In this document: positions 35,235 through 42,861 of the stretch, piece by piece
How the letters are laid out: every line of letters begins with the position of its first letter
How positions within the stretch are numbered: position 1 is the stretch's first letter
NCBI RefSeq assembly: GCF_016862315.1
Contig: NZ_BOMS01000051.1
Coordinates: 1 to 64,000, forward strand
Source of the DNA: Actinoplanes palleronii
Lineage (GTDB): Bacteria > Actinomycetota > Actinomycetes > Mycobacteriales > Micromonosporaceae
Direction of reading: 5' to 3'
DNA length: 64,000 bases
Notes under the pieces: model-generated
Seen by the model: the letters and a program-made list of their open reading frames with translations, nothing else
Databases searched by the model: none
Told to the model about the DNA's origin: nothing
Program-made: the position numbers and the translations under genes

Positions 35235-36797
35235 GTGGATGACCTCCTGGTGGCGCTGGCCGGTAACACTGCCCTGCCGCCCGCCCTGGTCGACCGCCTG
35301 ATCGGGCTGGCCGACGAGGAGCTTGCGCGCGACCTCGCCTACCGCTCCGACCTGACGCCCGCCCAGGTGCGCGTTCTCGCCACCCGATTCGAGGGCGCCG
35401 CCATCGTGCTGGCCCGCGAAGGCCGCCTCTCCGCCGAGGACTTCAGCGACAACGGGCCAGGTACCGCAGGCGGGACCGCCGCCACCTGGACGTACGTCGA
35501 ACTGGCCCTGCTCAACGAAGGCCGCGGCCGGCCGGAGTGGGCGAGGCGGCTCACCGCCGAGCCGAGTTCGGAGATCCGGCAGGAACTGGCCGCCTGCCCG
35601 GGCCTGCCGGCGGACGTCGTCGCCGCGCTGGCCGCCGACCCGGACCCGGAAGTGGTCGCCGAGCTGGCCCTGCACACCACGGATCCGGAGCTGCTGGGCC
35701 GGCTGGCCGCGCACCGGCACGCCGAGGTCCGGGTGATGGTCGCGGTGAACCGGGCCACCCCGCCGGCCAGCCTGGCCGCGCTGGTCGCCAACGAGCCGCC
35801 GCCGGAGGCGTGCCTGGTCTGCGAGCGGGAACCGATCCCGTTTGTGCACGACCCGCACTGCCTGCGGACCGACTGCACGCTGCCGCCCGGCGCGGCCTGC
35901 GACGGCAGCCACGAATCCACTATCCACAGGATCCGGCGGCAGGCTGTGGATAACTTGGCGACGCCGGTATCCGCGCTGGTCAGGTTCGCGGAGGATCCGT
36001 CGACGTTCCTGCGGTGGGCGTTCGCGGCGCGGCCGGATCTGCCGGTCGAGGCCGCTGAGCGGCTCGCCGACGACCCGATTTCCGGGGTACGCGGTGACCT
36101 CGCCGAGAACCCCGCCCTGCCGGTCGCCCTGCTCCGCCGGATGGCCGGTGATCAGACGCACGAGGTGCGGCGCAGGCTCGCCCACAACCCGGTGGTGCCA
36201 CTGGACGTGCTCGCCGAGCTGGCCGGGACCACCAGGATCGGGCCGACCCTGCTGCCCCGGGTCGCCACCGCGACCGACGAGGAGCTCCGGCAACTGGCGG
36301 CGAGTGCCAACCCGGAGGTGCGGATGCTGCTCGCGGTCCGCCGTGACCTGCCCGCGGCCGTACGGGACGGGCTGGCCGGTGACCCGGACGCGAAAGTGGT
36401 CGCCGCGGTGGCCGGGCATCCGGGACTGAGCGCGGCGCGGCTGGCCGCGATGGTGGCGGCTCATGGCGTACGCGTGATAGGTCGTGTCGCCGCGAACCAG
36501 GACGCGACAGCGGACCTGCTCCTCGATCTGGCCCGGCGCGAGCCGCGGGTGCCGAAGGCCCTGCGCGAGATCGCCCGGCACCCGCACGCCGGCGCGGCGG
36601 CCCTGGAGCACTGCCTCGCCGACGCGCAGGCCCGGCCGATCGCCGCCGGTCATCCGGCGCTGCCACCGGACCGCGTCGCGGCGCTGCTCACCGACGCGGA
36701 CCCGCAGGTGGCCGAGTCGGCGGCCGGCAATCCAGCGCTACCGGTCGCCGAGATGGCCCGCCTGATCGACGCCGCGGTCAGCGACCCAGTGCGGTGA
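35235..36797 (+). CDS. LRV (leucine-rich repeat variant) protein with a central cysteine cluster
   Basis: The 520-residue protein consists of helical repeats of about 24 residues with the LRV pattern (LAAHRHAEVRVMVAVN, LADDPISGVRGDLAENPALP, LAASANPEVRMLLAVRRDLP, LLTDADPQVAESAAGNPALP). Between residues 190 and 226 an inserted loop carries Cys193, 196, 209, 214 and 222 plus His205, 208 and 226, a spacing that could bind a metal or Fe-S cluster. Azotobacter LRV protein has a 4Fe-4S cluster, but at its N-terminus. GTG 35235 is the start. It overlaps the convergent LLM gene by 20 bp. Function unknown. Confidence 0.82.
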   Translation: MDDLLVALAGNTALPPALVDRLIGLADEELARDLAYRSDLTPAQVRVLATRFEGAAIVLAREGRLSAEDFSDNGPGTAGGTAATWTYVELALLNEGRGRPEWARRLTAEPSSEIRQELAACPGLPADVVAALAADPDPEVVAELALHTTDPELLGRLAAHRHAEVRVMVAVNRATPPASLAALVANEPPPEACLVCEREPIPFVHDPHCLRTDCTLPPGAACDGSHESTIHRIRRQAVDNLATPVSALVRFAEDPSTFLRWAFAARPDLPVEAAERLADDPISGVRGDLAENPALPVALLRRMAGDQTHEVRRRLAHNPVVPLDVLAELAGTTRIGPTLLPRVATATDEELRQLAASANPEVRMLLAVRRDLPAAVRDGLAGDPDAKVVAAVAGHPGLSAARLAAMVAAHGVRVIGRVAANQDATADLLLDLARREPRVPKALREIARHPHAGAAALEHCLADAQARPIAAGHPALPPDRVAALLTDADPQVAESAAGNPALPVAEMARLIDAAVSDPVR

Positions 36798-37644
36798 GCG
36801 CGGCCCGGAGCTGCGGGATCGGGTCCGGCCCGAGCGGGCGCAGCACGATCGTCGCGGCGCCGGCCTCGGCCAGCGCCTGCACCTTGCCGGCCACCTGACC
36901 GACCGGCCCGATCAGCGAGAAGATCTCCTCGGGCGGCACGCCCAGCCAGCTCGCCTGGCCCTCGACCATCGGGCCGGTCACCCGCGCGGCGTCCGCCGGA
37001 TCGTCGTTGACGTGCAGGTATGTGAAGACGATCAGCTCGTGCTCGTCGGTCGCGCCACCCTTGCGGATGTGCCCGAGCGCGTCGGTCAGCTGGGCCGGGC
37101 TGTTGCCCTCGGCGAGTATTGTCCCGTCCGCGACCCGGCCGGACAGCTCCAGCGAGCGCGGCTTCACCACGCCGGTGACGATCGGCGGGACCACCGCCGG
37201 CGGGTGCACCAGGCGTACGCCGTCGATGCACACCTCGCGGCCCTGCAGGGTGACCGTCTCGCCGCGCAGCAGCCCCTGCACCACGATGATCGTCTCTTCG
37301 AGCAGGGCCAGCTTGGACTTCGCCTCCAGGCCGAGCTGGCGCATCCACTCGGCGACGCCGTGTCCGAGACCGGCCACCAGGCGACCGGGGTAGACCCGGG
37401 CCAGCATGGCCAGTTCCATGGCGAGCAGGGCCGGGCTGCGCAGCGGGGCCGGGGTGATGCCGATGCCGACCCGGATCCGGGACGTGGCGGCCAGGGCCAG
37501 CGCGGCCGTACTGATCGACCCGGCCCAGCCCAGGTCCTCGACGACCCAGAGGTCGTCGGCGCCGGCCTCCTCCGCGGCGACGGCGAAGGCTTGCAGGTCT
37601 TCGGGGGACAGGTCGCGGTCGAACAACACTCCGATGCGGGACAT
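36778..37644 (-). CDS. LLM-class (luciferase-like) F420- or flavin-dependent oxidoreductase
   Basis: The 288-residue protein has the TIM-barrel pattern of the luciferase-like monooxygenase family: FAVAAEEAGADDLWVVEDLGWAG, TSRIRVGIGITPAPLRSP, VYPGRLVAGLGHGVAEWMRQLG and a C-terminal FSLIGPVGQVAGKVQALAEAGA. In actinobacteria most such proteins use coenzyme F420. The substrate is unknown. The ATG at 37644 has no Shine-Dalgarno and a perfect inverted repeat lies 13 bp upstream of it. Confidence 0.88.
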   Translation of the reverse strand: MSRIGVLFDRDLSPEDLQAFAVAAEEAGADDLWVVEDLGWAGSISTAALALAATSRIRVGIGITPAPLRSPALLAMELAMLARVYPGRLVAGLGHGVAEWMRQLGLEAKSKLALLEETIIVVQGLLRGETVTLQGREVCIDGVRLVHPPAVVPPIVTGVVKPRSLELSGRVADGTILAEGNSPAQLTDALGHIRKGGATDEHELIVFTYLHVNDDPADAARVTGPMVEGQASWLGVPPEEIFSLIGPVGQVAGKVQALAEAGAATIVLRPLGPDPIPQLRAALTALGR

Positions 37645-37656
37645 CAGCCGATGTTA

Positions 37657-37702
37657 AGCCGTCGGAGTGGACCACGTGGGAGCGTGATCCACTCCGACGG
37701 CT
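37657..37702 (-). terminator. Perfect 15-bp inverted repeat between the helicase and LLM genes
   Basis: AGCCGTCGGAGTGGA (37657-37671) and its exact complement (37688-37702) flank a 16-bp spacer. It starts 1 bp after the HelD-like gene stop and ends 13 bp before the LLM start, so it probably terminates the helicase transcript but could also act as an operator or hairpin for the LLM gene. On the plus strand the stem is followed by TTTTA. Confidence 0.75.
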
Positions 37703-37703
37703 T

Positions 37704-39701
37704 TTACAGCGGTTGCGGGAGCGGTTTGGCGTGCAGGACGGAGAGCCGGGTGACCGCTCGGGTCAGCACCACGTAGAGGCGGTTCAGGCCGCGTGGCTCG
37801 GCGGCCACGATGTCGGCGGGCTCGTGGACGATGACATGGTCGTACTCCAGGCCTTTGACCAGCGTCGCAGGGACGACCATGACGCGCGCCGCGGTCTCGA
37901 GCTCGTCGGGCCGCGCGTGCTCGATCCCGGCAACCGTGAGCTGCGCGCGGAGCTGATCCACCGCGGCGTCCGCCGCGATGACCGCGACGGATCCTTCGTG
38001 CCCGAGGGCCGCGGTGACCTCGGTGAGAGTGCGGGCGTCCAGGTCGGCAGGGTCGGCGACGGGGAGGAGCCTGAGGTCACCGTCGCGGCGCAGCGAGACC
38101 GCTTCGGGCACGTTCACGCCGAGCGCCGGCAGGAGGCGGTTGGCCAGGGCGACAACCACTTCCGGTACGCGGAATCCGACGGTCAGCGGCACCACCGCGG
38201 CGCCCGGTTTACCGAGGTGGGCCAGGATGTCGTGCCAGTCGGTGGCGGCCCACGGCGCGGTGCCCTGTGCCAGGTCGCCGAGCAGGGTGATCGAGCCGTG
38301 CTCACTGCGCCGGGCGATCACGCGCGCCTGCATGGGCGACACGTCCTGCGCCTCGTCGATGACCACGTGACCGAAACTGGTCTCTCGTTCCAGCAGGCCG
38401 GCGGCCTCGTCGAGCAGCACCAGGTCGGCCAGCGTCCACTTGGCCGACTTGGCGGTCTTGGGCGGCTTGAGCCAGCGGATCGCCTCCTGCTCGTCCGGGG
38501 TGAGCAGGTCACCGGCCGTGGACGGGTCGGTCAGCAGTTCGGCGACCAGCGACTCCGGGGTGACGGCCGGCCAGCACGTCTCCAGGAACCCGGCGACCGG
38601 GGCGACCTTGCTCATCCGGCGGAGCCAGCCCTCGTTCGGCGAGTTGCCGGTGCGGTACTCCGACTGGCGCTGCAGCAGGCCGACCACGCGGGCCCGGACC
38701 CGTTCCCGGCCGACCGCGTAGGGCAAGCCCTCACCGCGGGCCTCGTCGACGATCCGGTGCAGCGGCTCCAGGTCGATCCGCCAGCGGTACGAGCCGTCCG
38801 ACACCATGATCGGCTCGGTCGGCTCGCCGAGACGGTTCCACAGTGCACCGCGAAGGACCGCTGCCATCCGTACGTCATGTTTGACGACAGCGGCCTGGAC
38901 CGTGTCGACCGCCTTGACCGGAGCGCGGCCGACAAGTTCGTCCAGCGTGGACTGTTGCACCTCGACCTCGCCGAGGGTCGGCAGCACCGCCGAGATGTAG
39001 GAGAGGAACGCGGTGTTCGGCCCGACGATCAGCACACCGGACCGGCGCAGCCGCTCCCGGTGCAGGTAGAGCAGGAACGCCGCGCGGTGCAGCCCGACCG
39101 CGGTCTTGCCGGTCCCGGGTGCGCCCTGCACGCAGATCGAGTCGCCCAGGTCGGCCCGGACCAGCTCGTCCTGCTCCGGCTGGATGGTGGCGACGATGTC
39201 GCGCATCGGGCCGACGCGCGGGCGCTCGATCTCGGCGGTCAGGATCCGGCTGCTGGTGCCGAGCTCCTCGCCGCGGTCCAGGTGCTCGTCCTCGAAGCTG
39301 GTCAGCTCGCCCTTGACGAACCCGAACCGGCGGCGGGTGGCGACGCCCTGCGGGTCGCGGACGCTGGCCCGGTAGAACGAGCGGGACAGCGGCGCCCGCC
39401 AGTCCAGCACCATCGGTTCGCCGGCGTCGTCGGTGACGTGCCGGCGGCCCACGTGGTAGGCGACCTCCTCGATGTCGAGGCGGCCGAAGAAGAGCGGGGT
39501 GTCCGGGTCGTCGGCGAGCTCCTTGACCCGGCGGGCCATGTGCCGGCCCAGCTGCTCGGCGGTGTAGGCATCGCCGGCCACCTGGTTGCCGGTGGAGAAG
39601 AGCGCTTCGGCGCGGCCACGCATCCGGTGCAGCGCGGCCCGGGACTCGGTCAGATGGGTGCGTTCGGCGGTGAGTTCGAGGTCCAGTTCAGACGCGGGCA
39701 C
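37704..39701 (-). CDS. HelD/HelR-like UvrD-type ATPase associated with RNA polymerase
   Basis: The 665-residue protein starts at GTG 39701 behind GAGGA. It has an N-terminal coiled-coil arm (ELTAERTHLTESRAALHRMRGRAEAL), superfamily 1 motif I GAPGTGKTAVGLHRAAFLLY, GPNTAFLSYISAVLPTLGE, Walker B HVVIDEAQDVSPMQ, LLGDLAQGTAPW, and late motifs VVPATLVKGLEYDHVIVHEP and RLYVVLTRAVTRL. HelD proteins free stalled RNA polymerase; the HelR subgroup protects it from rifamycins. It is shorter than typical HelD, and the HelR assignment is a guess. It is divergent from an ArsR-type gene. Confidence 0.88.
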   Translation of the reverse strand: MPASELDLELTAERTHLTESRAALHRMRGRAEALFSTGNQVAGDAYTAEQLGRHMARRVKELADDPDTPLFFGRLDIEEVAYHVGRRHVTDDAGEPMVLDWRAPLSRSFYRASVRDPQGVATRRRFGFVKGELTSFEDEHLDRGEELGTSSRILTAEIERPRVGPMRDIVATIQPEQDELVRADLGDSICVQGAPGTGKTAVGLHRAAFLLYLHRERLRRSGVLIVGPNTAFLSYISAVLPTLGEVEVQQSTLDELVGRAPVKAVDTVQAAVVKHDVRMAAVLRGALWNRLGEPTEPIMVSDGSYRWRIDLEPLHRIVDEARGEGLPYAVGRERVRARVVGLLQRQSEYRTGNSPNEGWLRRMSKVAPVAGFLETCWPAVTPESLVAELLTDPSTAGDLLTPDEQEAIRWLKPPKTAKSAKWTLADLVLLDEAAGLLERETSFGHVVIDEAQDVSPMQARVIARRSEHGSITLLGDLAQGTAPWAATDWHDILAHLGKPGAAVVPLTVGFRVPEVVVALANRLLPALGVNVPEAVSLRRDGDLRLLPVADPADLDARTLTEVTAALGHEGSVAVIAADAAVDQLRAQLTVAGIEHARPDELETAARVMVVPATLVKGLEYDHVIVHEPADIVAAEPRGLNRLYVVLTRAVTRLSVLHAKPLPQPL

Positions 39702-39893
39702 GGGACATCCTCGGCAGGCTGATCAAGGCTTGCGCTCGCGTATCCGGAGGACGGGTCGGCCGCCGCCGGCGCGGGCGACGTCCGCTGCGGTGCATGCTCA
39801 CCACGGCCGTCATAGCGGCCCTCCACGCTACGCCGCCCACAGGCGTTGTCCACTGATTTTCACCGGCCTCCCCCTCTCGCGGAGAATGTGGGC

Positions 39894-40475
39894 ATGGCTG
39901 AGCAGGAGACCAACCGGGCGGACGTGCGGGTGACGGATGCGCGGACGTTGCGGGCGTTGGCGCATCCGGCGCGGATCGAGATCGTCGAGCACCTGAGTGT
40001 CACCGGGTCGACGGTGACCGCGACCGAGTGCGCCGGCCTGGTCGGTTTGTCGCCCAGCGCGACCAGCTACCACCTGCGAGAGCTGGCCAAATACGGCCTG
40101 GTCGAGCAGGCGCCGAGCCAGGGTGACGGGCGGGAGCGGCGCTGGCGCAGCACCGGGAACGGCCTGTGGATCGCCAGTGACACCAACCAGCCCGACGCGG
40201 TGGCCGCCGAGCGGGCGCTGATCGACGTCTACCTGACCCGGGACCAGCAGCGGGTGCACCAGTGGCTGGACCGGCAGCACCAGGAGCCGGAGGAGTGGCG
40301 GGAGGCCAGCGCGATGATGGGCCAGCAGCTGCTGGTCACCGCGGAGGAGATGACCCGGCTGAGCGCGCAGGTGCGGGAGCTGCTGGAGCCGTACCGGGTG
40401 CGGGAACGGCAGGAGGATCCGCCGGCCGGCGCCCGCAAGGTGGTCGTCCAGTACACGGCATTCCCCATGGACTGA
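39894..40475 (+). CDS. ArsR-type winged-helix transcriptional regulator
   Basis: From ATG 39894 (with GGAG upstream) the 193-residue product has an ArsR/SmtB-like DNA-binding domain: ARTLRALAHPARIEIVEHL, then CAGLVGLSPSATSYHLRELAKYGLVE, and a wing ERRWRSTGNGLW. The C-terminal half is helical with coiled-coil character. No metal-binding Cys cluster is seen apart from one Cys. It lies just upstream of an MFS transporter gene with a dyad over the start, so it is likely that gene's regulator. Confidence 0.9.
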   Translation: MAEQETNRADVRVTDARTLRALAHPARIEIVEHLSVTGSTVTATECAGLVGLSPSATSYHLRELAKYGLVEQAPSQGDGRERRWRSTGNGLWIASDTNQPDAVAAERALIDVYLTRDQQRVHQWLDRQHQEPEEWREASAMMGQQLLVTAEEMTRLSAQVRELLEPYRVRERQEDPPAGARKVVVQYTAFPMD

Positions 40476-40497
40476 TTTCGATAGGCGGGTTGCGTCC

Positions 40498-40541
40498 GCA
40501 GATGTGAAGGATTACTTTCGAAGTATGTCCTTCACATCTGC
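40498..40541 (+). promoter_or_regulatory. 14-bp perfect dyad spanning the MFS ribosome site and start codon
   Basis: GCAGATGTGAAGGA (40498-40511) is exactly complementary to 40528-40541, and the 16-bp spacer holds a near-palindrome (TACTTTCGAAGTA) and the ATG at 40525. As DNA it looks like a regulator operator, fitting the ArsR-type gene next door; as RNA the stem would bury the AAGGA ribosome site. Confidence 0.8.
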
Positions 40542-41727
40542 CGGTTCGCGCTGGACGGACGTCTACCTGGTGGCCACCGGACGGGGTGTCTCCGTCTGCG
40601 GCGACTTCCTCGCGGCGACCACGCTCGCCCTGGTCCTGCAGCAGACCGGGCACGGCGGGCTGGCCGTCTCCGGGCTGCTGCTCGCCGCCGCCCTGCCCAT
40701 GGCCCTGCTCACCCCGCTCACCGGACGGCTGGCCGACCGGGCCGACAGTCGCACGCTGCTGGTCGCCGTCGGCCTCGGGCAGGCCGCGGTCTGCGCCACC
40801 CTCGCCTTCGCCACCCACCCGGCCGCGATCATCGCGCTGGTCGCGCTGCTCGCCGCCGGTCTCGCGGTCACCCAGCCGACCCTGCAGGCGCTGCTGCCGC
40901 AGATGGTCCGTCGTGACGACCTGGCCAAGGCCAGTGGCCTGGTGCAGACCGCCAGCCAGGCCGGCGCACTGGTCGCCCCGGCGCTGGCCGGGTTCCTGGT
41001 CGGGCAGACCGGTTCGCGGGTTCCGCTGCTGATCGACGCGGCAAGCTATCTCGGACTTGTCGTCATGGCGCTGCTGATCCGGACCCGGCGGTGCGGCGCC
41101 GCCGCCGCCGACCAGGCGACCGAGCCGGTCGCGTTCCGGCTGCGCTCCGATCGGTCGCTGACCGTGATGGCCGTGGCGATCGCCGCCGTCGTCGCCGGGG
41201 TCGGCGCGATCAACGTGCTCGACGTGTTCTTCATCCGGGACACGCTCGGCGCCTCGGCCACCGTCTACGGCCTGGTCGCGGCGTCCTGGATGGTCGGGAT
41301 GGTGCTGGTCACCCCGTTCTTCGGGCGAATCCCGCAGCGCTGGATCTCGGTCCGGCTGGTGCTCGCCGTGCTGGCCGGCGCGAGCTTGGTGGTACTGGCC
41401 GGCTCGACGGTGGGCGCGGCCGGCTGGCTGGTCCCGCTCTGGATCCTGGGCGGCGTCTGCAACGGCGCCCTGAACGTCTGTATGACCGTGATCGTCGCCG
41501 GCCGGGTGCCGGCCGAGGCGCACGGCCGCGCCTTCGCCGTGATCACCGCGGTCGTCCAGGGCGCCGGGCTGTTCGGCTTCCTGGTGGCCGGCCCGCTGCT
41601 CGAGCACTTCGACCCACGCGTCCTGGTCGCCGGTGCGGGCGCCGCCGGGCTGCTCGCCGCCCTCGCCTGCTGGCCGCTGGTCCGCCAAACCCCCCATTTC
41701 GTACGATCAATGGCTTCCCGGCCGTAG
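40525..41727 (+). CDS. MFS transporter
   Basis: The 400-residue protein has about twelve membrane segments and the MFS loop GRLADRADSRTLL between helices 2 and 3, with VTPFFGRIPQRW at the equivalent point in the second half. The drug-exporter-like fold (enterobactin exporter or MFS-1 group) suggests efflux, but the substrate is unknown. I chose ATG 40525; GTG 40504 in the same frame would add seven residues and sit inside the dyad. It directly follows an ArsR-type regulator. Confidence 0.9.
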   Translation: MSFTSAGSRWTDVYLVATGRGVSVCGDFLAATTLALVLQQTGHGGLAVSGLLLAAALPMALLTPLTGRLADRADSRTLLVAVGLGQAAVCATLAFATHPAAIIALVALLAAGLAVTQPTLQALLPQMVRRDDLAKASGLVQTASQAGALVAPALAGFLVGQTGSRVPLLIDAASYLGLVVMALLIRTRRCGAAAADQATEPVAFRLRSDRSLTVMAVAIAAVVAGVGAINVLDVFFIRDTLGASATVYGLVAASWMVGMVLVTPFFGRIPQRWISVRLVLAVLAGASLVVLAGSTVGAAGWLVPLWILGGVCNGALNVCMTVIVAGRVPAEAHGRAFAVITAVVQGAGLFGFLVAGPLLEHFDPRVLVAGAGAAGLLAALACWPLVRQTPHFVRSMASRP

Positions 41728-41930
41728 GCATCAGCCGCGTCCCGTGGTGGTCTCGCGCCACACTGCGGCCCGCTCCGGACCGTGGCGCGCCCGCGCTCCC
41801 CGGCTGGCTCTCCGGGGTGCCTCGGGGTGCCGGACACACCCCTGAGCGCCAGCCCGCGTTGCTGCGACCTTGGCCACCCTGATGCTGCTCTCGCCACGGA
41901 TGTCGCTGAATCAGGGGATACCGTCGCTGC

Positions 41931-42782
41931 ATGAACGACAGCGTCAGTCGGCCCCGGGTCGGGCACATCCAGTTCCTCAACTGCCTCCCGATCTACTGGG
42001 GCCTGATGCGGTCGGGCGCTCTGCTCGACGTCGACCTGCACAAGGACACGCCGGACCGGCTCAGCGCCGCGCTCGTCGCCGGTGACCTGGACATCGGCCC
42101 GATCACCCTGGTCGAGTACCTGCGGCACGCCGACGAACTGCTCCTGCTGCCCGACCTGGCGGTCGGCAGCGACGGGCCGGTGCTGTCGGTCAACCTGGTC
42201 TCCACCCGGCCTCCGGCCGAGCTCGACAAGCGCCCGGTGGCGCTCGGTTCCACCTCGCGCACCGGCGTCCTGCTCGCTCAGCTGCTGCTCGCCGACCGGT
42301 ACGGCGTGGAGCCCACCTACTTCCGCTGCCCGCCCGACCTGTCGCAGATGCTGCAGGAAGCCGACGCCGGTGTGCTGATCGGTGACCCGGCACTGCGCGC
42401 GATGTACGAGGCACCCGCCCTCGGCCTGCAGGTCATCGACCTGGCCGAGGCGTGGCGGGAGTGGACCGGCCTGCCGATGGTCTTCGCCGTCTGGGCGGTC
42501 CGCAAGGATTTCGCCGCGGCGCACCCCGGCCAGGTCAAGGACGTGCACGAGGCGTTCCAGCGGTCCAAGGAGCTGTGCCTGGGCGAGCTGGACGAGGTGG
42601 CCGAGGCGGCGGCCCGCTGGGAGCCGTTCGACGCGGCCACGCTGGCCAACTACTTCCGGGTCCTGGACTTTTCGCTGGGCGAGCGGCAGCAGCAGGGAAT
42701 CACGGAATTCGCCCGGCGTGCGGCGAATCGTGGCGAAGTTCCGCCGTTGCCGCAGAATGGCCTGCTCTTCGCCGAGGTTTGA
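41931..42782 (+). CDS. mqnA: Chorismate dehydratase of the futalosine pathway
   Basis: The 283-residue protein has the MqnA features RVGHIQFLNCLPIYWGL, LSAALVAGDLDIGPITLVEYLRHADELLLLPDLAVGSDGPVLSV, ALGSTSRTGVLLAQLLL and EAWREWTGLPMVFAVW. MqnA dehydrates chorismate to 3-[(1-carboxyvinyl)oxy]benzoate, the first step of the futalosine pathway. The ATG 41931 follows TACCGT by 6 bp with no clear Shine-Dalgarno, suggesting a leaderless mRNA. It appears monocistronic. The 203 bp upstream hold no gene. Confidence 0.95.
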   Translation: MNDSVSRPRVGHIQFLNCLPIYWGLMRSGALLDVDLHKDTPDRLSAALVAGDLDIGPITLVEYLRHADELLLLPDLAVGSDGPVLSVNLVSTRPPAELDKRPVALGSTSRTGVLLAQLLLADRYGVEPTYFRCPPDLSQMLQEADAGVLIGDPALRAMYEAPALGLQVIDLAEAWREWTGLPMVFAVWAVRKDFAAAHPGQVKDVHEAFQRSKELCLGELDEVAEAAARWEPFDAATLANYFRVLDFSLGERQQQGITEFARRAANRGEVPPLPQNGLLFAEV

Positions 42783-42861
42783 TCTTTCAGGGGCCGGGCC
42801 TTACGCTCCGCGGACTTTCTCCAGCCGCCCCCGCGCGGCTTCAAGTCCGAAAACGGTGAAC

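Noticed and set aside
39702..39893. Rifamycin-associated palindrome upstream of the HelD/HelR-like gene
   Set aside because: Only a short half-site-like GGCTTGCG occurs; there is no matching second arm.
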